Source of the DNA: a virus
Reading direction: 5' to 3' (one strand)
IMG/VR virus record: IMGVR_UViG_3300030419_001061
Span: 1 to 20,116 of that record
Length of the DNA: 20,116 bases
This document shows positions 1 to 7,038 of the stretch, piece by piece (positions within the stretch are counted from its first letter, which is position 1; every line of letters begins with the position of its first letter). The notes under the pieces are model-generated. The model was not told where the DNA came from. It saw nothing but the letters and a program-made list of their open reading frames with translations, and did not search any database. Position numbers and translations under genes: made by a program.

Positions 1-88
1 GACCAGCTACAAATTTAGCAAAACCAAGATCTCTCTGAAGTTCTGTTAGCTTACCAGTTAGTCGTTGTTTTTGAGCTTCTAAAGCCAT
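1..88 (-). CDS. N-terminal fragment of an unrecognised protein, cut by the window edge
   Basis: An ATG at 88 opens a frame that stays open to base 1, giving 29 complete codons that begin MALEAQKQRLTGKL. An SD-like AGGAA lies about 10 bases upstream of the ATG. The start overlaps the end of the preceding AspH-like gene by 38 bases in another frame, which fits the tight packing of the whole strand. The visible residues are charged and helical (alternating Q/K/R/E with L), as in a coiled coil. Too little is visible to name a family. In T4 the primase and recombination genes follow gp41, but nothing here identifies either. The gene is 3'-truncated in this window. Confidence 0.55.
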   Translation of the reverse strand, partial: MALEAQKQRLTGKLTELQRDLGFAKFVAG

Positions 89-584
89 ACTCAGTGTTTC
101 CTACTATATGAACTCTACTTGTTTTACTTCCATTAAAAAAAGTATGCATTCTCTTTGTATTTACCAAATAAGCATAGCCTGGATCAAGTCTTTCGAGACC
201 TCCTTCAAATGCAAAGAAGTTTCCAGGATCACTGTATATTGGAATGTGTACTCTGAAGTCATCATCTTTGTGCCATTTGTAACAAGTACCGCTTTCTCTA
301 GTCAAATATCTTGACCTGTAACATCTAAAATCTTTTAACAAACTTTTTGTAAGAGTATTATCATACTCATAATTATACAACACATAATCCTTTTGGAAAA
401 CATGTCCTCTAGTAAAATATTCCTCATGCCATCCACATCCACCAAGGTGTCTGTCCTCACCATCTTTCTCTCTATAGTTTATTGATGTTTGACCGTTTTC
501 CCATAATACTTTGTGTCTTATTGTTTCATACTCTCTACGAAGAATGTCTATATTAACACTTTGTAGTTTTCTTACTACTTCCAT
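51..584 (-). CDS. AspH-type 2-oxoglutarate/Fe(II) dioxygenase
   Basis: A 177-residue protein resembling the aspartyl/asparaginyl beta-hydroxylase fold. The likely iron ligands are His105 and Asp107 in WHKDDDF and the distal His147 in RMHTFFNGS. Arg157 in SRVHIVG is the expected 2-oxoglutarate anchor. The strand RVHIPI (111-116) just after the HxD is typical of the family. It would hydroxylate a substrate using 2-oxoglutarate, O2 and Fe(II). The substrate is unknown; peptidyl, free amino acid and nucleic acid targets are all possible. The ATG at 584 overlaps the preceding gene by 10 bases and has an upstream GAGGA about 9 bases away. This is one of three unrelated-looking 2OG oxygenases in the window. 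The family call is from motif spacing only, but it is fairly secure. Confidence 0.75.
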   Translation of the reverse strand: MEVVRKLQSVNIDILRREYETIRHKVLWENGQTSINYREKDGEDRHLGGCGWHEEYFTRGHVFQKDYVLYNYEYDNTLTKSLLKDFRCYRSRYLTRESGTCYKWHKDDDFRVHIPIYSDPGNFFAFEGGLERLDPGYAYLVNTKRMHTFFNGSKTSRVHIVGNTEYGFRSSKTTTNW

Positions 585-790
585 TCTGTTTTATCCTCAA
601 AAGCATTGATAGCAAACTGTAATATTTCTTTATCTTTCTGTCCTAAAGCTATATTCATTCTATTCAACCATGAGATTTGATCCCATAGTGTACCTCTTTT
701 TTGTTTATCAAGATGGTCCTGTCTTGCTAATGCGCACTCTAATGCATTCATCTTATCAAAGATAACATCTTGCAATCTGACATCTGGCAC
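575..790 (-). CDS. Small hypothetical protein, 71 aa, GTG start
   Basis: I do not recognise this protein. It is mostly charged and predicted helical, without cysteines in metal-like spacing or a membrane segment. The only start that keeps the full frame is GTG at 790, which shares its G with the TAG stop of the upstream gene. GGAG lies 8 bases before it, so translation is probably coupled to the upstream gene. The next in-frame ATG (codon 14, in DKMNAL) would leave a shorter protein without a better SD. The downstream AspH-like gene starts inside its last codons. Its position suggests a short operon with the genes on either side. Confidence 0.6.
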   Translation of the reverse strand: MPDVRLQDVIFDKMNALECALARQDHLDKQKRGTLWDQISWLNRMNIALGQKDKEILQFAINAFEDKTEWK

Positions 791-987
791 TACACTATCT
801 CCAAATTGTATGCATGAGTATCAACTTCTTGAGTGGCTAACCTTACAGCATTATTCTTACTATATTTGGAGTTGCCAGTTATTCTATATGTCTCCAAGAA
901 GTATTGTACGTATGCTTCGTGAACTTTATGTTTTTTACTATATGCAAACCCATCTAAAAAATCTTGTGATTCTGGATATAAATCCAT
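790..987 (-). CDS. Small hypothetical protein, 65 aa, first gene after the left terminator
   Basis: An unrecognised small soluble protein beginning MDLYPESQDFLDGFAYSK, with several aromatic and charged residues and no obvious motif. The frame could begin at a GTG (999), but the ATG at 987 is preferred: AGGGAG lies about 11 bases upstream of it, whereas it would touch the GTG. It is the first gene downstream of the terminator near 1100-1134. A CATAAATA box near 1063-1056 is the best visible promoter candidate for it. It ends in TAG overlapping the GTG start of the next gene by one base. Confidence 0.6.
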   Translation of the reverse strand: MDLYPESQDFLDGFAYSKKHKVHEAYVQYFLETYRITGNSKYSKNNAVRLATQEVDTHAYNLEIV

Positions 988-1049
988 TTTTTTATCCACT
1001 CCCTGCCATCTTAAAAGCTAAATAACTTTATAATGTTAACCTCTAACCG

Positions 1050-1063
1050 TTGAGATATTTATG
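1050..1063 (-). promoter_or_regulatory. Candidate late-type promoter box (CATAAATATCTCAA)
   Basis: Reading 1063 to 1050 on the minus strand gives CATAAATA followed by TCTCAA. The first eight bases differ from the T4 late promoter box TATAAATA at one position. The core TAAATATCTCAA recurs exactly before the DNA polymerase gene (6684-6673), also just after a terminator. It sits in the only gap before the 987 start, about 65 bases from that ATG. It could be a promoter or the site of a phage regulator; the function is inferred from position and repetition. Confidence 0.45.
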
Positions 1064-1094
1064 AGATCTCCCAAGTTCCAAGAAATTTTAGTTA

Positions 1095-1134
1095 AAGAAA
1101 AAGGCCCATTGTGTTAACCAACCAATGGGCCTTT
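1095..1134 (-). terminator. Rho-independent terminator ending the structured RNA region
   Basis: A 12-bp perfect stem pairs 1100-1111 (AAAGGCCCATTG on the plus strand) with 1123-1134, with an 11-base loop. On the minus strand the stem is followed by a T-rich run TTTTTCTTT, partly contributed by the stem itself. It would stop minus-strand transcripts coming from gp41 and from the putative RNA promoter at 1280. No convergent plus-strand gene is present, so the minus orientation is the meaningful one. Confidence 0.8.
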
Positions 1135-1268
1135 GCAGTTATCAATGTTGGATTGGCTGAACCCCACAGGTCTAAAAGACTTCCCAATCAGTTCCGTCTG
1201 TTGTAGTTTGACTACACTCTTGCCTTCTAGTAACGGCGCCCCCACGTCGATACTAACACACATTGATA
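1095..1268 (-). ncRNA. Candidate structured non-coding RNA with its own promoter and terminator
   Basis: There is no convincing gene between 1272 and 999, but the stretch is highly structured. A 9-bp stem pairs 1260-1268 with 1140-1148 and closes a domain of about 129 bases. Inside it are CCGT/ACGG (1233-1236 with 1194-1197) enclosing a 6-bp hairpin with a 3-base loop (1211-1216 with 1202-1207), and GATTGG/CCAATC (1184-1189 with 1151-1156) enclosing GTCT/AGAC (1177-1180 with 1170-1173). This forms a three-way-junction-like layout. A terminator follows at once. TATAAATA at 1280-1273 would place a start near 1267, at the foot of the closing stem. I found no tRNA cloverleaf and could not match a riboswitch or ribozyme family I know. 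Structure was judged by eye. Confidence 0.55.
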
Positions 1269-1271
1269 TAT

Positions 1272-1472
1272 CTATTTATAATTTTCATCTGTAATGATTG
1301 CCACGTTTTCAACAAAAAAACGTGGTGTTTCTCCAGCAAAACCACCTCCAGACTCAAGAAAACGTGCTAATGCACTAGCTTCTTCTTTGAGTTCAAACTT
1401 CTCTATTATCTGATCAGTCTTCAACTCATGAACACAAAAGAGACCTTGTCTTTTTCTAACAGAATACTTCAA
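1272..1472 (-). CDS. Small hypothetical protein, 66 aa, TTG start, after gp41
   Basis: An unrecognised small basic protein (MKYSVRKRQGLFCVHELKTD at the N-terminus). The start is TTG at 1472, overlapping the TGA of gp41 (sequence TATTGA). It is supported by AAGGAG eight bases upstream, and no in-frame ATG exists nearby. A two-strand beta pattern (YSVRKRQGLFCVHEL...QIIEKFEL) followed by a helix is suggested. It is probably translated together with the helicase. Its final codons contain the TATAAATA box described separately. The function is unknown; linkage to gp41 does not by itself imply a replication role. Confidence 0.65.
   Translation of the reverse strand: MKYSVRKRQGLFCVHELKTDQIIEKFELKEEASALARFLESGGGFAGETPRFFVENVAIITDENYK
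1273..1280 (-). promoter_or_regulatory. T4-late-type promoter box TATAAATA
   Basis: The minus strand from 1280 to 1273 reads TATAAATA, an exact match to the T4 late promoter consensus. It overlaps the last codons and stop of the 66-codon gene. Late promoters start roughly six bases beyond the box, which here is about 1267, the first base or so of the closing stem of the structured RNA. The same eight bases also occur by chance within AT-rich coding DNA (for example 19178-19171), so position rather than sequence alone carries the argument. Confidence 0.5.
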
Positions 1473-2833
1473 TATACAAACTCCTTGAATTTATCGCCCA
1501 TTGCTTGTCCTGTTGGTGTTTCATCAAAGATAGCATCATCTAAGATGTCGTCTTGAGCATTCTGCTCAGTGTCATATAGAGTCATCTTTGCTCTGTCAAC
1601 TCCTATGACAAATCTCTTGTCCATAGCTGGATCACTGTATCTGTTCTTCAATTGTTTAACAAGTATCTGGTTCAAGTTATCTAACTCTTCTGTGCTAATA
1701 ATCGCAAACATAAAGTCAGCAGTCGCCGGCAAACCAAAGCTCTCCGAGGTGTCTTCAAGCCCCAAGTCACTAGACGTGTAACCCGATCGTGTTGTTTGTG
1801 TCGCAGAGACGATTGGCACGTCATATTCCACAGCGAGGCCTCGTAACTCTTCTGCAATTGCTTTGACATACGTGTACGAATTGACTCCTGCACCATATTT
1901 TATCCTCGCACTCATACATATGTTAAGATAGTCAATGTAGATTATATCTGGTACAAAGTTCTTCTTTACTTTCAGTTCTTGTAACAGATATCTGAAGTGG
2001 TTAGCTCCAGCTCCTGTAGTAGGATACTCTTTGATAACTATCTTACCTTTATAGTTATTCTCAATACGTCTTATCTTTTTATCGTATTCATCTTTCTCAT
2101 AACCTCTTACTTCATCTATTGTGCTACTCATCATATTAGCATCAATACGTTCTGCTATTCTTTCTTCTGCCATCTCTAATGTAATATACAATACATTCTG
2201 AGCATCTCTTAGATTAGCTGCAGCACAATGACACATAAACATACTCTTACCAACACCAGTACCAGCAAGACATATATTCAATGTCTTCTTAGACAAGCCA
2301 CCTTTGGTAATCTTATTCATTAGATCAAGATCAAACTTGATCTTTACTTCTTCAGTATGATAAAAGTCCCATCTTGCATCTGCATCTTCTATGAAGTCAT
2401 GACCGATATGTGGGTCAAAGCTAACACTAAGAGCATCAGATAGAATAGAAGGGAGTGCTCCCCTTCCTTTGTCAGTCTTGCCATCAATGATAGAGATTGA
2501 CTCCATAATGGCATTATATACTGCTTTGTCTTGACAGAATTTTTCTGTTTCATCTAACAACCAATCTTCATTGTTGTCGTTTGCCTCAAATCCTTTTACC
2601 AACTCATTAGCTGCTGTAAACTGTTCTTCTGATAACCCAGACTTATTACTAAGCTCAACAGATATAGCTTCTATGGTTGGTGGTTGATTATACTTATCAA
2701 AGTAATCAACAATAATCTTATAAACAGCTTTGTCTACTTGATCATGAAAGTACTCAGGCTTAAGGTAAGGTATTACCTTCCGAACGTAATCTTCATTCTG
2801 AGTCAGGCTGCTCAGTATCGTCCGTTCTATCAT
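1469..2833 (-). CDS. 41: Replicative DNA helicase, T4 gp41-like (DnaB family)
   Basis: A 454-residue DnaB/RecA-fold helicase that would unwind the fork in the 5' to 3' direction as a hexamer and work with a primase. Walker A is GTGVGKSM at 191-198. Walker B is the hydrophobic strand DIIYIDYLN with Asp301. A SATQTTR segment after Walker B matches helicase motif H4-type Gln/Thr residues. The N-terminal about 150 residues are the helical primase/loader-interaction domain. Length is close to T4 gp41. The ATG at 2833 has GGAG about six bases upstream and lies inside uvsX (41-base overlap). Gene order uvsX then 41 matches T4. The family call is secure; the assignment as gp41 rests on synteny as well as motifs. 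Confidence 0.93.
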   Translation of the reverse strand: MIERTILSSLTQNEDYVRKVIPYLKPEYFHDQVDKAVYKIIVDYFDKYNQPPTIEAISVELSNKSGLSEEQFTAANELVKGFEANDNNEDWLLDETEKFCQDKAVYNAIMESISIIDGKTDKGRGALPSILSDALSVSFDPHIGHDFIEDADARWDFYHTEEVKIKFDLDLMNKITKGGLSKKTLNICLAGTGVGKSMFMCHCAAANLRDAQNVLYITLEMAEERIAERIDANMMSSTIDEVRGYEKDEYDKKIRRIENNYKGKIVIKEYPTTGAGANHFRYLLQELKVKKNFVPDIIYIDYLNICMSARIKYGAGVNSYTYVKAIAEELRGLAVEYDVPIVSATQTTRSGYTSSDLGLEDTSESFGLPATADFMFAIISTEELDNLNQILVKQLKNRYSDPAMDKRFVIGVDRAKMTLYDTEQNAQDDILDDAIFDETPTGQAMGDKFKEFVY

Positions 2834-3851
2834 CTATATCTCCACCATAACTAAACTTATTCTTCACATAACCTTCAATAGCATCCATCACATCTTGTGT
2901 GAAATACTTCTCTGGATCTTTCAATATTGCTTTAGGATATACTTTACCTTGTTCAGTTTCAATTCTGTTAGCAGAGACAGTCCAAGCTTCAGCTTGTACA
3001 GCCAGTTCAACAAGTCCATAGTACCTATCAAGACCTGTGTCATAATTAAGTAAACATTCAACTTCAGCATTCTCCTTGCTCAATCGTGACTTAAACATCT
3101 TCACTTTTATAATATTACCAACTACTTCTTTACCATCACGTTCTTTCTTCTTAGATAAGAATGCAATAGTACTAGCAGCATACTTCAGTCCACTACCACC
3201 ACCCATCTCTTTCATTGGAATATAACTACCAATAACTTCATAGACATGGTTAGTAACAATCATAGGTACTTTCAGCTTTGCCAGCTTCAGAGTCAATACT
3301 CTGAATGTACCTCTTATCAATTGAGCTTTAGTCATATCTCTTGTATCAACTCCTGCAGTACTATCTGCAATCTCTTTCTCAGAAGATAAGATGCCAAGAG
3401 AATCAAGAACCATCATCATAGGAGGACGTTTGTCCTCAGCAGTCTTCTCATATGTATCAAGCACATTGATTGCATGAGCTCTAAACTGCTGAATGGATTG
3501 TGGTTCTGCAAGTATTATTCTTTGTGTGTCAATACCTCTGCTTTCCATCATATCCTTAGTGACAGCAGCTTCAGTATCATAGTAGACAACACCTCCAGTA
3601 GGATTGTCTATCAAAAATTGTTTCACTACAGCTAATGCAAAGAAAGTCTTACCAGTAGTAGTCTCTCCAGCAAAGGCTGTTATCTTGTTATTAGGTACTC
3701 CTCCGTAAATGCTTCCAGACATTACAGCATTCAATATATACGAACCTGTATCAACTGTACCAGAGAACTCAGCAGAACCTCTACCGTCTGCTGCTATTGT
3801 GGTATCTTCATCCTTTAAGTCTTCCGCTAGATTACGAAAAAAGTCACTCAT
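2793..3851 (-). CDS. uvsX: RecA-like recombinase UvsX
   Basis: A 352-residue RecA/Rad51-fold strand-exchange ATPase. Walker A is GETTTGKT at 62-69, and Walker B is MMMVLDSLG with Asp150. A conserved VTNHVYEV segment and a GGGSGLKYAAS segment correspond to the DNA-binding L1/L2 neighbourhood. It would form filaments on ssDNA for recombination-dependent replication and repair. The acidic C-terminus (GGDIDDRTDDTEQPDSE) is typical of RecA-like proteins. The ATG at 3851 overlaps the preceding gene by 4 bases, with GAGG about 10 bases upstream. Neighbours gp43 and gp41 match T4 order. No UvsY or gp40 was recognised nearby. Confidence 0.93.
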   Translation of the reverse strand: MSDFFRNLAEDLKDEDTTIAADGRGSAEFSGTVDTGSYILNAVMSGSIYGGVPNNKITAFAGETTTGKTFFALAVVKQFLIDNPTGGVVYYDTEAAVTKDMMESRGIDTQRIILAEPQSIQQFRAHAINVLDTYEKTAEDKRPPMMMVLDSLGILSSEKEIADSTAGVDTRDMTKAQLIRGTFRVLTLKLAKLKVPMIVTNHVYEVIGSYIPMKEMGGGSGLKYAASTIAFLSKKKERDGKEVVGNIIKVKMFKSRLSKENAEVECLLNYDTGLDRYYGLVELAVQAEAWTVSANRIETEQGKVYPKAILKDPEKYFTQDVMDAIEGYVKNKFSYGGDIDDRTDDTEQPDSE

Positions 3852-4141
3852 CCTGTATAAACCTCTTTAAGTTTGTCACTAAATTCTTCGACCTTCTCCA
3901 AACGATTAGGCCAATAGATATATTCTTTCTCGGGATTCTTTTGTAAGTTATTCAGCAATGGCTGAATCATATTGTATAGTGTATCACATTTCTCTTTGAG
4001 AGTCAACGCTTCTTTTGATATTTCATCAGCTTTTGCTGAGGTAGCTGCAACCTCTTCTTTTACTGTTTGTACTGCCTCAAGTTCATCAGCATCCATTGCT
4101 GTGAACCCAAAGTCAAAATCTACTGCTGGTTTTACTGCCAT
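3848..4141 (-). CDS. Small acidic coiled-coil protein between polymerase and uvsX
   Basis: A 97-residue protein starting MAVKPAVDFDFGFTAMD. The frame extends 15 codons further upstream into the polymerase gene, but the ATG at 4141 is preferred. It shares one base with the polymerase TGA, has GGAGG 10 bases upstream and gives a sensible N-terminus. A central alanine/lysine/glutamate-rich stretch (about 25-60) looks coiled-coil. A distinctive tail (NPEKEYIYWPNRLEKVEEF) looks like a conserved motif. My impression is that similar proteins sit beside uvsX in other marine T4-like phages, but I cannot name a function. The position suggests a recombination or replication accessory role, which is inference. 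Confidence 0.8.
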   Translation of the reverse strand: MAVKPAVDFDFGFTAMDADELEAVQTVKEEVAATSAKADEISKEALTLKEKCDTLYNMIQPLLNNLQKNPEKEYIYWPNRLEKVEEFSDKLKEVYTG

Positions 4142-6654
4142 CAGAAAAAATCCTCCAATGTTGCTTGCCCTCTTTCCAATTTCCATTGTATAGTTTCAGC
4201 TACAGTTCTCATTGGTTCTAAGAATGACTTCTCAAACTGAGTGTCAAAGTCAATATACTTTTCCATCTTAAACTGTACTGGTAGACCTGTCGATACAGCA
4301 ATCACATTCTCTCTACCTGGATTGGGTACCTTCATGTAACAAAACTTAATTTTGTCACCTTCATAGATTGGATTGTATACATTCTCCAAACCCAACTCAG
4401 TTAGTAGATGATTGTATACAAGAGCTCCTCTTACGTGTATTGGTGTTCCTTTGTTGTATAGGGTTACACTGTTTTTATATTTATCTATTCCTTTGACTCC
4501 TCGAGGAAAGGCTACATCTTCAAATGGTAAAGACTTGAACTCTTGTCTAAAGTCTTCAACAAACTCAACAAGAGCATCTTCATCCTTTACCATGATTAGT
4601 TCCATAGCAGCTTTCATCTTATCTCTACAGATTTGAGGAACAGATGATCTTTGTGTTTCCATACCTTGAATCTTCATGTATGGTTGTTTGAATCTTACAC
4701 CTTCCATATCGTGGACGTGTAATGCATATCTTTTCTTTGCTGTCCATATACCTTTGTCAGCAAGAGCTTCTCTTTTCATGAACATCTTCTGTTCATAAGC
4801 ATTTGTATACTTTGCAAGATCTTGATAGTGCTTATCAATGAAAGGTTCAAATACTTCCTCTGCAACCTTGTCCATCCAATCAACAATCTTCTTATGAGGT
4901 GTATTTGGTTCAAAGATACTCTCAACCATCTTATCAAGAGTTATGTACATTGAGTCAGTATCACAAGCAATAACATAATCTATATCTTCTGTCTTTAGTG
5001 TCTTATTAAGGTATTCGTTTATGTTTCTTTCCATCCAACGAATAGATAGCTGCCCAGACAAAGTTATAGACTCAGCATATCTTATATCAAACCATCTAAA
5101 GAAGTTGTTTCCAAGAGCACCATAAGCACTGTTAAGTTGAATCTTCTTAGCCATCTGCATGTTGTGAGCTTTTGCAATCTCAGCAGAGAAGTCTTGTCCA
5201 GTATCTTCTTGCTTCTGTTTATATTCATTCATCTTGTTCTTATACACAACACGATCTTGGTACATCTTATCCATAAGGTTAGCCAAGAAACTTCTCTTAT
5301 CTCGAGAATACAATGCACCAGAACCAGTACAAGCTAAGTTGTGCTCTTCAAGATATTTTCTTATATTTTCTTCATGTAGTTTACCATCAAGTATCTCTTG
5401 CAATCCTACTCTTGATGGAAGAGGACTATCATGAAATGTATCTGGTCCAATATTATATTGCATGATAAGATGAGGATACAAACTATTCAAGTCAAAAGAA
5501 ACAATCCACTTATGCATTCCAATCTGAGGATCTTTAACATAAGCACCATCAACTCTTCGTTCTTTCTCTGATGGGTCTAGTTGAGGAATTACAATCTTTT
5601 GCTTGTAAAGATAGTTGTGTATGATGATATCCCACATACGAACAGATGTATAAGCATCAACATAGTTAACCTTTCCATCGTATGCGATAGCATATGCCAA
5701 CTCAAGCAATCCAAGTTTAGCATCTAGTCTGGTAACAAGTTCAACGTCTTTGATATTATAGTCAATAAACTTTTGATAGTCATTCTTATACAATCCAAGA
5801 AGACCATCATACTCACTATAATCTAACTTACGTTCACCAAGCTCAACAAAAGCTATGTTATCAAGCCTATACGATTCTTGTTGTACATATGTGAACTTAC
5901 GATACAATTGTAGATAGTCAAGTATTGTAACACCAAGTATATCTGGTCTGATAGCTTCAGTACCATCTCTTCTACTTACAACAAATTTTCTGTCATTAAT
6001 GATACCAAATGGACTTAGTTGCTGAGCATCATCAAATGATAGTATGTTTGTGATTCTGTTAACAATGTATGGAACGTCAAACATTTCTACGTTCCAACCA
6101 GTAATGACATCTGGATCAATAGCTTTCCAGATATCAATAAACTTTCTTAGTAGATGTGCTTCAGATTGACACTTTACATAAGTAACATCTTCTCTTGTAT
6201 TGTTATAGTCACCACAACCCAACACAATAATCTTATCATCAACTTGTACAGTGATGGCTGTTATAGGTTTAGTAGCTTCTTCAATTGAAGGAAAGCCTTC
6301 GTCAGCTGCAACCTCAATATCTATGTTAAGCACTTTGATAAGATTGACATCATAATCTATATCATCAGGATATGCATCATTAAGATATAGGTATAGCTGA
6401 TTGGTAAGACCATATAAGTTGAAACCAGACACTTTGTTGTAGTTCTTATAGAACTCTCTCATGTCGTGGATGGAATCAAAGTCCATCTTTTCAACATTCT
6501 TACCTTTGATAGTTTTCCAACCAGTAGGTTGTCCACTACTTTCAACAAACATATATGGCTTATAACGAACAGTATCGGTGAACCGCTTTCCGTTCTCATA
6601 GCCAATAACTAAGATTTTAGACTTGTATAGCCAAGCGCCAGTATAGAATTTCAT
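4141..6654 (-). CDS. 43: DNA polymerase, family B, T4 gp43-like
   Basis: An 837-residue replicative polymerase with 3'-5' proofreading, slightly shorter than T4 gp43. Exonuclease motifs are NIDIEV (Asp112, Glu114), ITGWNVEMFDVPYI (185-197) and YNIKD (299-303). Polymerase motif A is SFDLNSLYP (Asp388), motif B is the KIQLNSAYG region (504-512) and motif C is CDTDSMY (Asp565, Asp567). All catalytic residues are present, so it should be active. The C-terminus GQATLEDFF resembles the clamp-binding tail of T4 gp43 and would bind the gp45 clamp encoded here. The ATG at 6654 gives an N-terminus MKFYTG that suits T4-like polymerases. No strong SD is visible; a promoter lies directly upstream (6661-6689). 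Confidence 0.97.
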   Translation of the reverse strand: MKFYTGAWLYKSKILVIGYENGKRFTDTVRYKPYMFVESSGQPTGWKTIKGKNVEKMDFDSIHDMREFYKNYNKVSGFNLYGLTNQLYLYLNDAYPDDIDYDVNLIKVLNIDIEVAADEGFPSIEEATKPITAITVQVDDKIIVLGCGDYNNTREDVTYVKCQSEAHLLRKFIDIWKAIDPDVITGWNVEMFDVPYIVNRITNILSFDDAQQLSPFGIINDRKFVVSRRDGTEAIRPDILGVTILDYLQLYRKFTYVQQESYRLDNIAFVELGERKLDYSEYDGLLGLYKNDYQKFIDYNIKDVELVTRLDAKLGLLELAYAIAYDGKVNYVDAYTSVRMWDIIIHNYLYKQKIVIPQLDPSEKERRVDGAYVKDPQIGMHKWIVSFDLNSLYPHLIMQYNIGPDTFHDSPLPSRVGLQEILDGKLHEENIRKYLEEHNLACTGSGALYSRDKRSFLANLMDKMYQDRVVYKNKMNEYKQKQEDTGQDFSAEIAKAHNMQMAKKIQLNSAYGALGNNFFRWFDIRYAESITLSGQLSIRWMERNINEYLNKTLKTEDIDYVIACDTDSMYITLDKMVESIFEPNTPHKKIVDWMDKVAEEVFEPFIDKHYQDLAKYTNAYEQKMFMKREALADKGIWTAKKRYALHVHDMEGVRFKQPYMKIQGMETQRSSVPQICRDKMKAAMELIMVKDEDALVEFVEDFRQEFKSLPFEDVAFPRGVKGIDKYKNSVTLYNKGTPIHVRGALVYNHLLTELGLENVYNPIYEGDKIKFCYMKVPNPGRENVIAVSTGLPVQFKMEKYIDFDTQFEKSFLEPMRTVAETIQWKLERGQATLEDFF

Positions 6655-6660
6655 TATTAG

Positions 6661-6689
6661 ATTATCTCTCTTTTGAGATATTTAGTCAA
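6661..6689 (-). promoter_or_regulatory. Sigma70-like promoter abutting the DNA polymerase start codon
   Basis: On the minus strand TTGACT (6689-6684) and GATAAT (6666-6661) are separated by exactly 17 bases, each matching the bacterial -35/-10 consensus at five of six positions. The spacer contains the TAAATATCTCAA motif shared with 1061-1050. Transcription would begin about seven bases past the -10, at or next to the A of the polymerase ATG (6654), so a transcript from here would have little or no leader. The -35 lies one base from the T-run of the upstream terminator. Confidence 0.6.
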
Positions 6690-6690
6690 C

Positions 6691-6716
6691 AAAAAAAAAG
6701 GAGGCCGAAGCCTCCT
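6691..6716 (-). terminator. Strong rho-independent terminator before the DNA polymerase gene
   Basis: Six GC-rich base pairs (GGAGGC at 6700-6705 with GCCTCC at 6710-6715) close a four-base loop CGAA, which reads TTCG on the minus strand, a very stable tetraloop. On the minus strand the stem is followed by nine T residues (6699-6691). It ends the transcript of the lysozyme/small-gene block just before the polymerase promoter. Confidence 0.9.
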
Positions 6717-6719
6717 GTT

Positions 6720-6824
6720 TTACATGCACAAGTCCTCATAGAGGGTTGTGTGTTTTCTGTGGACACTGAGATCACCATATCTCGGTTTAAGTCTGCCTAT
6801 TATCCATTCTATTATTGACATCAT
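6720..6824 (-). CDS. Tiny gene, 34 aa, last before the terminator
   Basis: ATG at 6824 (or the adjacent ATG at 6821) opens a 34-codon frame, MMSIIEWIIGRLKPRYGDLS at its N-terminus, ending in TAA at 6720, five bases before the terminator stem. The start overlaps the TGA of the preceding small gene as ATGA, the usual coupled arrangement in this genome. The N-terminal hydrophobic stretch IIEWII is too short for a confident membrane segment. I do not recognise it. Its exact fit between a coupled start and a terminator is the argument for it being real; there is no homology evidence. Confidence 0.45.
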   Translation of the reverse strand: MMSIIEWIIGRLKPRYGDLSVHRKHTTLYEDLCM

Positions 6825-6991
6825 ATAGCTCCATAGCCAGGAACATTTTTCACTGACTTCATTTCTGGTTTATAAGTCTTTTCAATTCCTTTTCTAGAAT
6901 CATAAAAGTGTTTTGTTCTTCGACGGGCTTCTGCCTCTCTAGCAACTGCGACGGATTCGCAGAAATTTTTGAACCAACGGCTTACGGACAT
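6821..6991 (-). CDS. Small basic protein, 56 aa
   Basis: ATG at 6991 starts a 56-codon frame (MSVSRWFKNFCESVAVAREA at its start) ending in TGA at 6821. AAAGGAG lies about 13 bases upstream, a rather long but usable spacing. The protein is predicted helical, with a basic cluster EARRRTKHFYDSRKG in the middle and a short tail. It fills an otherwise empty interval between the 7299 gene and the terminator, and it is coupled by ATGA to the tiny gene that follows. The function is unknown. The basic helix could bind nucleic acid, which is speculation. Confidence 0.6.
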   Translation of the reverse strand: MSVSRWFKNFCESVAVAREAEARRRTKHFYDSRKGIEKTYKPEMKSVKNVPGYGAI

Positions 6992-7038
6992 AAAAGTTTA
7001 TTAACTCCTTTGTTAAAAAAATTAAATTGTAAAAAGTA

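Noticed and set aside
810-1025. Plus-strand 71-codon frame reaching into the left gap
   Set aside because: Mostly antisense to the 790-987 gene, very rich in Tyr/Leu/Phe as expected from AT-rich antisense reading, without SD.
1140-1268. tRNA or tmRNA gene in the structured gap
   Set aside because: A GGGTTCAGCCAATCC stretch recalls a T-arm, but no acceptor stem, 7-base anticodon loop or consistent cloverleaf could be drawn; the fold found is a three-way junction instead.
1681-1896. Short minus-strand frame within the gp41 gene
   Set aside because: Entirely inside the helicase coding sequence in another frame, with no motif or SD support.
4412-4636. Plus-strand open frames of 60-119 codons across the window (for example here, 9846-10205 and 19092-19409)
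   Set aside because: They lie opposite well-supported minus-strand genes, have no consistent SD sites and show no domain-like composition; they are antisense shadows.
7018-7032. Terminator near the run of A/T between the 7299 and 6991 genes
   Set aside because: There is a T-run on the minus strand but no GC-rich stem directly before it; the next gene SD follows at once.
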